Shown: positions 25,298 to 34,285, counted from the stretch's first letter. The stretch: 64,000 nt of DNA from CAWBJO01 sp963789175 (GCA_963789175.1 CAWBJO010000007.1:1-64000), one strand, 5' to 3'. Notes: generated from the sequence alone by a model not told the origin. Made by a program: numbers and translations.

Positions 25298-25550
25298 GTG
25301 CGACGTCAGATTTTCATGTGGTGGATAGAACTCCCTTGGCCGGCGGATTGCGGCCACCAGCGGAGTGCTGGTGACCGGGGAGTTAGAAAACCGCCTGTAG
25401 ACGGCCGCATCGCTCTTTGGACTTTCATCCTGAACATGCAGCGATGCCTCCCCGGCCATAAGCCGAGGGAGACATCATTACCGGTTGATGCCAACCGCTA
25501 CAGGAGAGGATTTCTACGTCCCCGGAGCCACGGTTGTCACCGCAGCTCTT
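25298..25550 (+). ncRNA. unassigned structured RNA, possible 5' leader of the amidohydrolase gene
   Basis: These bases lack a convincing coding frame but fold into nested helices, all read directly from complementarity: P1 25329-25335/25378-25384 enclosing two hairpins (25337-25342/25351-25356 and 25357-25361/25367-25371); P4 25394-25400/25498-25504 closing a junction of an 8-bp hairpin (25407-25414/25440-25447), a 9-bp hairpin with one bulge (25448-25456/25462-25471) and a 6-bp hairpin (25482-25487/25492-25497); and a final hairpin 25525-25548. Such ordered nesting is unlikely by chance. I could not match it to cobalamin, TPP, SAM, glycine, FMN or other riboswitch cores, to 6S RNA or to a group II intron domain V. 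Strand is chosen from the downstream gene and is not proven. Confidence 0.5.
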
Positions 25551-25609
25551 ATGCAACCTTAGCAGGAAGCGGGGTCTTGTAAAGCGCGGAAATCATGTAG
25601 GCTTCCCGC

Positions 25610-27247
25610 ATGACGCCCAAACAGACCGCGCGAGCCTGGGTCGACGACAATCACCGCCACTGGTCCAAGTGGAACAGCCACATCTTCGATCTCGGCGAGA
25701 CGGCGTGGCGCGAATACGAGTCGGCCGCCTGGTACGTGGCGAAGCTCCGCGACGAAGGATTCCGGGTGGAGGAGGGCTCGGGCGGCATGCCGACGGCCTT
25801 CTCCGCGACGTGGACGAACGGCCGCGGGCCGAAGGTCATGGCCTATGCGGAGTACGATGCGGTGCCGGGCAACTGCCAGGCGCCGGTCACGCATCGCGCC
25901 CCGCGGCCCGGGCTGTCGCGTTTCGCCGGCGGCCACACCGACCCGCACTCGGCGCTCGGCATGGGCGCGTTCGCCGGCACGCTCGCCGCCAAGGCGGCCA
26001 TGCAGCGCCACGACATCGGCGGCACGCTGCGCTTCATGGGCGAGCCGGCCGAGAAGGTGCGCGGCTCGAAGCCGATCCACGCCGCCAAGGGCTACTACGA
26101 CGGGCTCGACGGCATCATCTCGTTCCATCCCTTCTACATGCTGCCGCTGTGCAACACCGTCCGCTGGGAAACGCATTGCGGTCCCTACTACTGCGTCGCC
26201 TACGAGTTCCTGTGCGACAAACCGGAGACGTGGCTCCAGGGCGCGACGGGCGCGACCGGCATGCCCATCCCCGCCGCGCATACGGAGGCGCGGGCGCCCG
26301 GCGCCAACGACGCCGTCGTCGCCATGTACACGCTCTCCAAGATGATGCGCGAGCACATGCTGCCGCATACGGGCACGTGGACGGTGAACGAGGTCATCCT
26401 CGCTTCTGGCCAGGCGACGGCCGACAACCTCGCGGCGCAGATGGCGATGATCGTCTATGCGGTCCGCACCCCATCGACCGGGATGCTCGACAAGATCATG
26501 GCCGTGCTCGATCGGAACGCGGACGCGGCGGCGCGCGTGGCCCACGCCACCGTCAAGAAGCACTGGGTCTCGAAGTCGCGTCCGGGGCTCGCCAACCACG
26601 CCATGGCGGCGCTCACCTACCGGAACCTCGTCGAAGTCGGGCCGCCGACATGGGGCAAGGAGGCCGTCGCGGTGGCGCAGGCGATCCAGAGGGAGCTCGG
26701 CCTCAAGCCGATGCGGGCGCCTTTCCTCAAGGAGATCGAGACGCTCATGGCGCCCGAGGACGCGGAGGCGCGGCTCAGGGCCGACATCCCGTCCTGGCAG
26801 ACCCACTACACGTCGGACGACTACACCGACATGACGTGGCATGCGCCGACGGTGCGGCTCTACATCGGGCGGCCGACGCTCGCCGCGCCGCCGGGCTTCG
26901 CCTATCCCGACTGGGCGCTGAACGCGCTCGGCGGAATTCCGGCGACGATCGATCCGACGGTGGCATGCGCGGCGAAGACCGTGGCCGGCACCATCCTCGA
27001 CCTGATGACGGACAAGGCGGCGCGCACGGCGGCGCGCGCCGAATTCCAGGCGCGGACCGGGGGCGGCGTCGGCGGCAAGACCTGGATGGCTCCGTGGTGC
27101 GACTATCCTCCGCCCACGGAATTTCCGTGGCCGCGCTACGTCCGCACAGAGGCGGGCCGCGAATGGTGGATCCCGGAGACGGAAGCCGACCGGGCCCTTC
27201 ACCGTCCGGCGAAGCGGGGACGCGGAAGGAAGCTCAAAGGCGGATAG
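25610..27247 (+). CDS. M20 family amidohydrolase (AbgB-like)
   Basis: This 545-residue protein resembles subunit B of p-aminobenzoyl-glutamate hydrolase and related amidohydrolases. Marks are the N-terminal WNSHIFDLGETAWREYESA, AYAEYDAVPGNC, HTDPHSALGMGAFAG, FMGEPAEKVRGSKP and GLDGIISFHPFY, with the metal His and Glu residues in family positions. It is about 60 residues longer than typical AbgB. The likely reaction is hydrolysis of an N-acyl amino acid or folate fragment in the cytoplasm. No AbgA or AbgT partner is nearby. No strong ribosome binding site is visible, and a hairpin (25565-25570 with 25601-25606) sits just before the ATG. It overlaps the convergent DUF1194 gene by 49 bases. Confidence 0.88.
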   Translation: MTPKQTARAWVDDNHRHWSKWNSHIFDLGETAWREYESAAWYVAKLRDEGFRVEEGSGGMPTAFSATWTNGRGPKVMAYAEYDAVPGNCQAPVTHRAPRPGLSRFAGGHTDPHSALGMGAFAGTLAAKAAMQRHDIGGTLRFMGEPAEKVRGSKPIHAAKGYYDGLDGIISFHPFYMLPLCNTVRWETHCGPYYCVAYEFLCDKPETWLQGATGATGMPIPAAHTEARAPGANDAVVAMYTLSKMMREHMLPHTGTWTVNEVILASGQATADNLAAQMAMIVYAVRTPSTGMLDKIMAVLDRNADAAARVAHATVKKHWVSKSRPGLANHAMAALTYRNLVEVGPPTWGKEAVAVAQAIQRELGLKPMRAPFLKEIETLMAPEDAEARLRADIPSWQTHYTSDDYTDMTWHAPTVRLYIGRPTLAAPPGFAYPDWALNALGGIPATIDPTVACAAKTVAGTILDLMTDKAARTAARAEFQARTGGGVGGKTWMAPWCDYPPPTEFPWPRYVRTEAGREWWIPETEADRALHRPAKRGRGRKLKGG

Positions 27248-27963
27248 ATCTCGCGGATCAGCTTCTGCTTGATGGCGCGGGCGAACGAATCGTAGTCGGC
27301 CGCCACCTCCACGAATGCGTCCTTGCCGCCGACGACGCTCCGCCGATAGTAGACGTCGAGGCGCGGATCGTCGGACAGGATCGCCAGTCCGTTGATGGTG
27401 ATGCCGTCGGCAACGGCCCGGTCGCGGGCCGGCTCGACGGGCGGCGGATCGTTGCTGCGGCCGTCGCCCGATATGTCGATGACGCGGCGCTCGCCGTCGT
27501 AGCCGTTGTTCGCGAGCAGCCGGGCGCTGAGCTCTATGGCGAGGCCCATGGCGGTCGAGCCCGAGATATCGCGGCGGCGCATCAGGCCGATGAGGAAGGC
27601 GAAGGATTTGGCGGTCCGCGCATCATAGACCTCGTGAAAAGGCAGCACGGCCGCCGAGTGCTCGCGGCCGCTCCATTGAACCAGCGAGACGGCCACGCCG
27701 CGCGGCGCCAGAGTCTCAATGGCGGCGATCACCTCGGGGCTCGCGAAAGCCTCCGACAGGCCCTTCACCTGAAGCTCGAATTCTCCGGCATCGACGCTCG
27801 CCGACGTGTCGACCGCAAGGACGAGCTCGAGCGCCACCGGCGTCTCGGCAGATGCCGCTGCGGCATATGACGTGAGCGCGGATGCGAGGCAGAGGCACCG
27901 GCAAAACGCCGCAGCCGTCATCGAGAAGCGCCGACGCGAAGCCGATTTCGCCGCGGTTTCCAT
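27199..27963 (-). CDS. DUF1194 protein, exported VWA-like (copy 1)
   Basis: This 254-residue protein has a signal peptide (core ending near ASAE) and a von Willebrand A-like domain. The MIDAS-type motif DTSAS (LVLAVDTSASVD) and a downstream ISGDGRSN are characteristic of DUF1194, common in rhizobia. The family has no defined function; it presumably binds a divalent metal and a partner in the periplasm. Start 27963 has GGAG close by; 27921 is an alternative. A second copy lies at 35466. It is divergent from the copper chaperone gene and convergent with the amidohydrolase. Confidence 0.85.
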   Translation of the reverse strand: METAAKSASRRRFSMTAAAFCRCLCLASALTSYAAAASAETPVALELVLAVDTSASVDAGEFELQVKGLSEAFASPEVIAAIETLAPRGVAVSLVQWSGREHSAAVLPFHEVYDARTAKSFAFLIGLMRRRDISGSTAMGLAIELSARLLANNGYDGERRVIDISGDGRSNDPPPVEPARDRAVADGITINGLAILSDDPRLDVYYRRSVVGGKDAFVEVAADYDSFARAIKQKLIREIYPPLSFLPRPRFAGR

Positions 27964-28045
27964 GCACTCCGAGTGTATCGCAAAACGCGCCGCGACGCTC
28001 TGCCACGTTTCACGCTTCCGGGGCGGAGCACACAAATTCGCCGGC

Positions 28046-28555
28046 ATGCGCGCCCGTATCGTCATTCAACTGATCGCGGCCATCGTCCTCACCTGTGCGG
28101 CGGCTTTCGCCTTCTCCGTGTGGGCGCTCGCCGAGGACGTGCGGGTGCAGGAGGCCTACATCCCGCCGACGCTGGGCACCGGCACCGGCGCCGTCTACAT
28201 GAAGGTGCGCAACAACACCGACAGGACGGACCGGCTGCTCGGCATCTCCTCCGATGCGGCGCGAGCGGCGGACATGCACATGACCCAGCATGCCGACGGC
28301 ATGATGAAGATGCGCGCCGTCGACTGCATCGCCATTCCGGCGCAAGGCGAGATCATCTTCGCGCCGGGCGGCCTGCACGTCATGCTGAGCGGCCTCGGGA
28401 AGGAGCTGAAGGTGGGGGACACGATCCACCTGACGCTCAAGCTCGAACAGGCAGGCGAGATCACGGTCGACGTGCCGGTGAAGCCGCGTCCGCTCGAGAC
28501 GGCCGCAGCGGCCATAGGGATGAGCGACGCCATCCCGTCAGGGATGTGTGACTGA
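28046..28555 (+). CDS. PCu(A)C-type periplasmic copper chaperone
   Basis: This 169-residue protein has an N-terminal signal or anchor helix, then a cupredoxin-like domain with DVRVQEAYIPP, GTGAVYMKVRNNTDRTDRL and the copper motif of Met and His residues (ADMHMTQ, MMKMR, GGLHVML) corresponding to H(M)x10Mx21HxM. These proteins carry Cu(I) to the CuA site of cytochrome oxidase together with Sco. No Sco or oxidase gene is adjacent. A GMCD tail adds one Cys. The end overlaps the convergent methyltransferase gene by 18 bases. Confidence 0.9.
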   Translation: MRARIVIQLIAAIVLTCAAAFAFSVWALAEDVRVQEAYIPPTLGTGTGAVYMKVRNNTDRTDRLLGISSDAARAADMHMTQHADGMMKMRAVDCIAIPAQGEIIFAPGGLHVMLSGLGKELKVGDTIHLTLKLEQAGEITVDVPVKPRPLETAAAAIGMSDAIPSGMCD

Positions 28556-29050
28556 CGTGCCGCGCCGATGTTGGCGCAGCGCTTCGTCCTCGACACGGAT
28601 GCGCCAGTAGAGGAGCACGCCGTTCAGGATGCTGAAGATGACGGCGACCCACCACAGCCCGAAAGCCAGCGGCAGAATGAGGATCTCCAGCGCCACGACG
28701 ATGTAGTTGGGGTGGCGGAAGAACCGATAGGGTCCCGTCTCGACGAGCTCCTCATCCGGCATAACGATGATGCGCGTCGTCCAGCGCGGGCCGAGGGCCA
28801 TCAGCACCCAGGCGCGAAGAGCCTGGAGGACGAGATAGGCGAAGACGAACGGCCACCATATCTCCTTGCCCCAGCCCCACCACCACAGGCTCGCGAGCCA
28901 TGCAACGTGAAGCGCTACGAGAATCACATAGTGGCCGCGGCCGGTCTCGGTGCCACCCTGGGCGAGCAGAGCCCTCGTGTTGCGCGTGGAGTAGACGAGC
29001 TCGGCGATCCGCTGGGCGGTCACCAGAACCAGAATGAGAAAGGCAGCCAT
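28538..29050 (-). CDS. ICMT-type (isoprenylcysteine carboxyl methyltransferase-like) membrane methyltransferase
   Basis: This 170-residue protein has about four membrane helices and the C-terminal signature of the family: LVETGPYRFFRHPNYIVVAL, followed by RIRVEDEAL. It uses SAM at the membrane face. It lies seven bases downstream of a type III polyketide synthase gene on the same strand; in Bacillus the equivalent pair BpsA-BpsB makes alkylpyrones and their methyl ethers. The same coupling, methylation of a phenolic or pyrone lipid, is my inference here. Confidence 0.88.
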   Translation of the reverse strand: MAAFLILVLVTAQRIAELVYSTRNTRALLAQGGTETGRGHYVILVALHVAWLASLWWWGWGKEIWWPFVFAYLVLQALRAWVLMALGPRWTTRIIVMPDEELVETGPYRFFRHPNYIVVALEILILPLAFGLWWVAVIFSILNGVLLYWRIRVEDEALRQHRRGTSVTHP

Positions 29051-29057
29051 CGACGTC

Positions 29058-30116
29058 TCAAGTCACCATGGTCAGGAAGCTGGCCGTGAAGCCGGGCCCG
29101 AGCGCGGCGAGGAGGCGCCGACCCTCGACCGGTTCCTTGCGGGCGCGGTCGAGGACGAACAATACGGTGGCGGCCGACATATTTCCATAGTCGGCAAGGA
29201 CCTCACGCTCGCGCCGCAGGGTTCCCTGCGGCAGCTCGAAAGCGGCTTCGAGGGCCTGGACGACCTTGGTGCCGCCGGGATGAAAGACGAACTGCGCGAT
29301 GTCGGCGAGGCCGAGACCGTGGCGGTCGAGAAAATCGTCGGTGGCGCGCCGCAGATTCTCCATCACGAATTCGGGGATGCTGCGCTGGAAGATGGCGCCG
29401 AAGCCCACGGGGTCCATGCGCCAGCCCATGATGTCGAGCGTGTCGGGCCAGGTGTGCTCGCCCATGAGCTCGACGGCGCCCTCGCCGCGGCGCCCGCCGG
29501 CCGACAGCACCAGTGCGGCCGACCCGTCTCCGAACAGCGCGGTCGCTATGATGTTCGCCTTGGTCAGCTCGTCGCGCCGGAAGGCGAGCGTGCACAGCTC
29601 GATGACGACGACGAGCACGTTGCTGCCCGGATCGGCGGCAGCGAGCCTGGCGCCGAGCGCGAAGCCGGTGACGCCGCCGGCGCAGCCGAGGCCGAAGACG
29701 GGGACGCGACGGACGTCGGCGCGAAATCCGAGCTCCTCGAGCACGCGGGCCTCGAGGGTAGGGGTCGCGATGCCCGTGGAGCTGACCGTGACGATCGTGT
29801 CGATGCTGTCGGCGTTCAATCCGGCTTCGGCAAGCGCGGCGGGCGCCACGCGTCGGTACAGCGCGAGCGCGGCATCGAGATAGGCCGCGGTGCGCTCGGG
29901 CCAGCCCTGGTCGGACCGAAACCAGGCGAGAGGGCGGCCCGAGTAGCGGCGCTTGATGCCCGTGTTGCCGAAGATCGGCGCGAGCCGCTCGAAGTCGCGC
30001 AGGCGGCTGGCGAAGATCCGCCGGCTCTCCTCCATCACGAGCGACGTCTCCAAGACATGGTCAGGCACGGCCGTCGCCAGGCCGAGGAGTGAGGCACGCG
30101 GTGCAGAATTCAGCAT
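29058..30116 (-). CDS. type III polyketide synthase (chalcone/stilbene synthase family)
   Basis: This 352-residue homodimeric condensing enzyme has the catalytic triad in place: Cys145 in FGLGCAGG, His279 in FVFHPGG and Asn312 in DYGNMSA. Bacterial members extend long-chain acyl starters with malonyl-CoA to alkylresorcinols or alkylpyrones. The Cys motif GLGCAGGV is typical of the bacterial ArsB/BpsA-like branch. The gene forms a two-gene operon with the downstream ICMT-like methyltransferase. Product class is inferred from the pair. Confidence 0.92.
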   Translation of the reverse strand: MLNSAPRASLLGLATAVPDHVLETSLVMEESRRIFASRLRDFERLAPIFGNTGIKRRYSGRPLAWFRSDQGWPERTAAYLDAALALYRRVAPAALAEAGLNADSIDTIVTVSSTGIATPTLEARVLEELGFRADVRRVPVFGLGCAGGVTGFALGARLAAADPGSNVLVVVIELCTLAFRRDELTKANIIATALFGDGSAALVLSAGGRRGEGAVELMGEHTWPDTLDIMGWRMDPVGFGAIFQRSIPEFVMENLRRATDDFLDRHGLGLADIAQFVFHPGGTKVVQALEAAFELPQGTLRREREVLADYGNMSAATVLFVLDRARKEPVEGRRLLAALGPGFTASFLTMVT

Positions 30117-30204
30117 CGGGTAAAGTCCTGATCGAGTTTAGCGCCCCCCCTTCCTATATGCCCGCGACGCCGCTGCCGTTGCATCCGGCGCCATCACATT
30201 GCCG

Positions 30205-31290
30205 TCATCGAGCGGCAATTTCGCGATCAGGGAAGGGGCCGGAGACCAGAATCTCGTTCCCTGCCCAATCGGCCAGGTCTGCACGACCGACGCGGTATTC
30301 GGCGGCCGTCGACCGCGGCTCGAGCGGAATCTTGCCCATGGGCATTCCGCCATCGAGGGAGTGATGGTGGAGGACGACCTGCGGCCCGGGCGCAATGAGG
30401 GGCCACGTGGCGAGAGTGGGCAGCAAGGCCAACCCGTCGCCGCGATCTTCGACCTTGAGAAAGCGCGGCCATTCATGCGGCGGGCGCGACGTTGAAGCGC
30501 GGCGATCGTAGGGGCTCGCCGGATAGGGTGCGTCGGGCGTAACGGCATCCTCTGCATGAAGCGAGCCGGCGCCCACGACTTTCGCGTAAACCCCGCAGAA
30601 GATGTGGCCGTAGGTCTGCCGCAGGTGGACGGGCATGTTCATGTCGACCTCGTTCGATACCGGATCGATGGAGGTGGCGTTGCAGCGGGCGATGCCGCGC
30701 AGCACGTCGAGCCGCGCCGAGCCGGCGACGAGGGAACGCCCGACCAACGCAAACTCGCGCCACGCCGGCAATCCGTCGATGTAGATGTTCGCCCGGAAGC
30801 GCAGCGGGTCGATGGCCCGGCCGGCGGTGCGGGCGATGTCGCGAACCGTTTCCAGATTGATGATCGACAGGGCCGTGTCGCTGAAGTCCCAATAGCCGCC
30901 GTCGGATCGAGCCGGCGCAAGAACCGGAGCGCCCGACGGCCGGTCCTTGAACCAGCGGTGCAGCGCTTCGTTGACGGCACCGTTGGCCTCGGGCCGGCCG
31001 GCATCGAAGCCGGCGCTCTCGCCGTCCGGCGCGGAGATGCTGAAGCTCGATCCGCCGTTCCAGGCAAGGCGGTAGCGGGCCAGCTCGGGATTGCGGGACA
31101 AATAGAAGTAAGGAAGCGTGCCGCGGTCGGTGGCGGCGATGTCGGGACAGGGCGGCAGGAGCAGCGCCAGCCTGCGATCGAGAGGCATGCCGGCTCCGGC
31201 CTCGAGGCTGGCCCGATCGAGATCGTGACCCGCGAAGCCCTTCACGGGATAGCGCCGGAGGCGCGAAACGGTGATCTGGTATGCGGACAA
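30205..31290 (-). CDS. MOSC domain protein (YcbX/mARC-like) with a C-terminal extension
   Basis: This 361-residue protein has an N-terminal MOSC beta-barrel (RLRRYPVKGFAGHDLDRASL) and then the MOSC domain, with RFRANIYIDG and ARCNATSIDP. The Cys matches the residue that ligates molybdenum in mARC and YcbX. YcbX-type proteins reduce N-hydroxylated bases with a redox partner. About 100 C-terminal residues follow MOSC and do not look like the 2Fe-2S ferredoxin of YcbX, since no CxxC cluster is present. The extension resembles a second small beta domain of unknown role. A moaA gene lies 1.8 kb away. Confidence 0.85.
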   Translation of the reverse strand: MSAYQITVSRLRRYPVKGFAGHDLDRASLEAGAGMPLDRRLALLLPPCPDIAATDRGTLPYFYLSRNPELARYRLAWNGGSSFSISAPDGESAGFDAGRPEANGAVNEALHRWFKDRPSGAPVLAPARSDGGYWDFSDTALSIINLETVRDIARTAGRAIDPLRFRANIYIDGLPAWREFALVGRSLVAGSARLDVLRGIARCNATSIDPVSNEVDMNMPVHLRQTYGHIFCGVYAKVVGAGSLHAEDAVTPDAPYPASPYDRRASTSRPPHEWPRFLKVEDRGDGLALLPTLATWPLIAPGPQVVLHHHSLDGGMPMGKIPLEPRSTAAEYRVGRADLADWAGNEILVSGPFPDREIAAR

Positions 31291-31359
31291 GGGGTTTGTC
31301 GACCTTCCGAAATGCCACTACGACTTCTACGACCGTGACCGTGAAAAGGCGAGGGCGCG

Positions 31360-32121
31360 ATGCCGCTGACGACCGAATTGCTGCTGTTCGGCGTTGGCGT
31401 GGTGGCCGGCATCATCAACGCGCTGGCGGGCGGGTCCGGGTTCCTGGCTTTCCCGGCGCTGGTGGCGTCGGGCCTGTCGCCCATCGTCGCCAACGCCACG
31501 AACTTCGTCGCCCTCCTGCCGGCCAACGCAGTCGGCTTCGCCGCCAATGTGCGCGAGCTGAAACGCGCCCATCATTCCCTGCCGGTGCGCGCCTTCGTGG
31601 CGGCACTCGGCGGAACGCTCGGCGCATTGATCCTCATCTGGTCGGGTAGCGAAGCCTTCGAGCGCGCCGTGCCGTGGCTGCTGGTCATCGCGACGGGGCT
31701 GTTCGGAGCCGGCCCGATCCTGAAGCGCCGGCTGGTGGAGCGCCACGGCTTCGACGGAACCCGGCATCCGGAACTTCTCTACCTCTTCGAGTTCGTCATC
31801 TGCGTCTATGGCGGCTATTTCGGACTCGGCATGGGTATCGTCATGCTGGCGATCTATGCGCTTCTCGGCCAGGACGACATCGGCCCAGCCAACGCGGTGA
31901 AGAACTTCGTCACCACCATCGTGACCATCATCGGCATCGGCCTCTTCATGTCGGCAGGCCTCATCGCGTGGAAGCCCGCCCTCATCATGGCCTCCGGCAC
32001 GACCATCGGCGGGTTCATCAGCGTCGGCGTGCAGAGACGCGTTCCGCAGCCGGTCCTGCGAGGTTTCATCTTCGTGTGGGCGATCGTGCTGACCGCCTAT
32101 GCCTTCATCAAGTACGGCTGA
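31360..32121 (+). CDS. TSUP family transporter (TauE/SafE)
   Basis: This 253-residue membrane protein has seven to eight helices. The two repeats carry AGIINALAGGSGFLAFPAL and GYFGLGMGIVMLAIYALLG, the standard TSUP motifs, with NAVKNFVTTIVTI following. Family members export sulfite, sulfoacetate or other organosulfur anions, but many are uncharacterised. The stop overlaps the convergent EamA gene by 14 bases. Its substrate cannot be assigned; a link to organosulfur metabolism is possible given the region at 37-45 kb, but distance makes that weak. Confidence 0.9.
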   Translation: MPLTTELLLFGVGVVAGIINALAGGSGFLAFPALVASGLSPIVANATNFVALLPANAVGFAANVRELKRAHHSLPVRAFVAALGGTLGALILIWSGSEAFERAVPWLLVIATGLFGAGPILKRRLVERHGFDGTRHPELLYLFEFVICVYGGYFGLGMGIVMLAIYALLGQDDIGPANAVKNFVTTIVTIIGIGLFMSAGLIAWKPALIMASGTTIGGFISVGVQRRVPQPVLRGFIFVWAIVLTAYAFIKYG

Positions 32122-33022
32122 CGTCAGCGGTGCGGCGCTTCAGCACGGACTCGCGATGGAGCGTGTACAGTCCAGATGCGACGACGAGGCCGATGCCGGC
32201 CAGCGCCCAGCGGTCGGGGAATTCCCGGAAGATGAAGATTCCCGAAAGCAGCGACCAGAGGACCATCGTGTATCGGATGGGCGCCGACACGGACACGTCT
32301 GCATATCGCAGGGTCTGGACCATGAACTGGTAGCCGAGCGCCAGGAAGAATCCCGCCGCCGCCAGGACCGCCACCTGCCGCCAGGTGGGCATCTCAAGCC
32401 CGCCCTCGAAGATGCTGAGGATGAAGGCGCCCGTCAGCACGAACAGGCTGTTCGCCAGCGCGACGACGAGGGCCGGGACCGAGCCGTGGATGCGGCGGGT
32501 CAGGATGTCGCGGACGGCGAGGGTGAGGACGAGGACCAAAGCGAGCAGCGCGGTGCCGTCGAGCTTGGTCATGTCGGGCTTGACGATCATCGTCACGCCG
32601 ACAAACCCGAAGGCAATGGCAGCAAGGCGACGCCAGCCGACCCGCTCGGCCAGGAAGACGGCTGCAAGGCCGGTAACGACGAGCGGCACCGTCTGAGTGA
32701 TGGAGGTGATGTTGGCGATCGGCATCCGGACGAGGGCCGATATGAAGAGGAGCGTCGAAATCGTATCCATGACGGCGCGTATCGCGATGGCGGGCGTCAG
32801 GATTTGACCCAGATGGCGCAGCGCGCCGGTGCCGCCGATGGCGAGGAGGATCAGGGTGGAGGAGAAGACGCCGCGCACGAAAATGAGGGTTCCGATCGGC
32901 AGCTCGTGCGCCAAGAGCTTCATCAGCGTGTCGTTGCAGGGGAAGGCGGCCATGGCGAGCGCCATGTAGGCGGCGGCCTTGAGCGGGTTCTGGACGGGAA
33001 GATGGCTAGGTTGCTTTGACAT
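32108..33022 (-). CDS. EamA/DMT superfamily transporter
   Basis: This 304-residue protein has ten predicted membrane helices in two EamA repeats. Helix 1 begins with KAAAYMALAMAAFPCNDTLM, and each repeat ends in the usual small-residue-rich helix (FGFVGVTMIVKP and IGLVVASGLYTLHR). Substrates of this superfamily range from amino acids to sugars and cannot be told by eye. The ATG at 33022 was preferred to one six codons upstream. It is on the same strand as moaA and about 45 bases downstream of it, so may be co-transcribed. Confidence 0.88.
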   Translation of the reverse strand: MSKQPSHLPVQNPLKAAAYMALAMAAFPCNDTLMKLLAHELPIGTLIFVRGVFSSTLILLAIGGTGALRHLGQILTPAIAIRAVMDTISTLLFISALVRMPIANITSITQTVPLVVTGLAAVFLAERVGWRRLAAIAFGFVGVTMIVKPDMTKLDGTALLALVLVLTLAVRDILTRRIHGSVPALVVALANSLFVLTGAFILSIFEGGLEMPTWRQVAVLAAAGFFLALGYQFMVQTLRYADVSVSAPIRYTMVLWSLLSGIFIFREFPDRWALAGIGLVVASGLYTLHRESVLKRRTADVSRT

Positions 33023-33068
33023 TGCGGGACTTGCCCGCAACCCTCACGCGGGAACGGGATGCGAGAGA

Positions 33069-34088
33069 CTAGCCGCCGGTGACGCTCATGTGCCTGGCGA
33101 GGGACGGCTTGTTGTGGCGCCGGTCGATGATGAAGTCGTGCCCCTTGGGCTTGCGCGATATGGCCTCGGCGATGGCGGCCTGGAGCAGACCATCGCTTTC
33201 GGATGCCCGCAAGGGCGAACGCAAGTCGGCGGCGTCCTCCTGCCCGAGACACATATAAAGCGTGCCGGTGCAAGTGAGGCGGACGCGATTGCAGCTCTCG
33301 CAGAAATTATGCGTCAGGGGCGTGATGAAGCCGAGCCGTCCGCCGGTCTCGGCGACGCGCACATAGCGGGCCGGGCCACCCGTCCGGTAGGGAAGGTCGT
33401 CGAGCGTGTAGCGGTTCGCGAGACGGGCCCTGACGAGGGACAGAGGCAAGTACTGGTCGGTGCGGTCGCCATCGATGTCGCCTAGCGGCATGGTCTCGAT
33501 GAGCGTGAGGTCCATGCCGAGGCCGTGACACCATTCGAGCATCGGCGCGATCTCGTCCTCGTTGACGCCCCTGAGCGCCACCATGTTGATCTTCACCTTG
33601 AGACCCTCGGTCAGCGCCGCGTCGATCCCCGCCGTTACCTTGGCGATGTCGCCCCAGCGGGTGATCGCCCTGAACTTCGCTGCATCCCGGGTATCGAGCG
33701 AGACGTTGATGCGCCTGACGCCATGTCGGGCGAGATCGGCCGCATGCCGGGCAAGCTGGCTGCCGTTGGTGGTGAGGGTCAGCTCGTCAAGCGCGCCGGA
33801 GCGCAGATGGCGCGACAGGCTTTCGACGAGGCCCATGATGTTCCGGCGCACCAAAGGCTCGCCGCCGGTCAATCTCAGCTTGCGGACGCCGCGGGCGATG
33901 AAGGCCGAGCTCACGCGGTCGAGCTCTTCCAGCGTCAGAATGTCCTTCTTGGGGAGGAACGTCATGTCCTCCGCCATGCAATAGACGCAGCGGAAATCGC
34001 AACGGTCGGTCACCGAGACGCGCAGATAGGTGATCTGGCGTCCGAAGGGATCGACGAGGCCTGGGCTATGGAGAACGAGCTGGTTCAC
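33069..34088 (-). CDS. moaA: GTP 3',8-cyclase MoaA (molybdenum cofactor synthesis)
   Basis: This 339-residue radical SAM enzyme converts GTP to 3',8-cyclo-GTP. The N-terminal 4Fe-4S site is Cys30, Cys34 and Cys37 in DRCDFRCVYC; the C-terminal cluster site is in NFCESCNRVRLTCTGTLYMC. It begins at a GTG. Other Moco genes (moaC, moaE, mogA) are not in the window, although a MOSC protein that may bind the cofactor is 1.8 kb downstream. Length and motifs are complete. Confidence 0.96.
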   Translation of the reverse strand: MNQLVLHSPGLVDPFGRQITYLRVSVTDRCDFRCVYCMAEDMTFLPKKDILTLEELDRVSSAFIARGVRKLRLTGGEPLVRRNIMGLVESLSRHLRSGALDELTLTTNGSQLARHAADLARHGVRRINVSLDTRDAAKFRAITRWGDIAKVTAGIDAALTEGLKVKINMVALRGVNEDEIAPMLEWCHGLGMDLTLIETMPLGDIDGDRTDQYLPLSLVRARLANRYTLDDLPYRTGGPARYVRVAETGGRLGFITPLTHNFCESCNRVRLTCTGTLYMCLGQEDAADLRSPLRASESDGLLQAAIAEAISRKPKGHDFIIDRRHNKPSLARHMSVTGG

Positions 34089-34285
34089 GCGAACGATTAA
34101 ACCTCAAGGAACACGATACCTTATGTCGGCTTGGGAAAGGCTGCCGTCAAGGGCGAGGAAGCCATAATGTGTGCGCCGCCGTCAATCCGTGCCAATTCTG
34201 CGCTTTCCTTTTCGTGCCGCAAGAATATGATTTACAGCACAAAAGAGCAGCGGGTGGGATTTCGACTACGGGGGTCAATCAGGGC

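Noticed and set aside
25298..25550. Group II intron or cobalamin riboswitch
   Set aside because: GTGCG at 25298 resembles an intron 5' end, but no domain V hairpin or reverse transcriptase is present; AGCCGAGGGAGAC is only superficially like a B12 box and its order within the fold is wrong.
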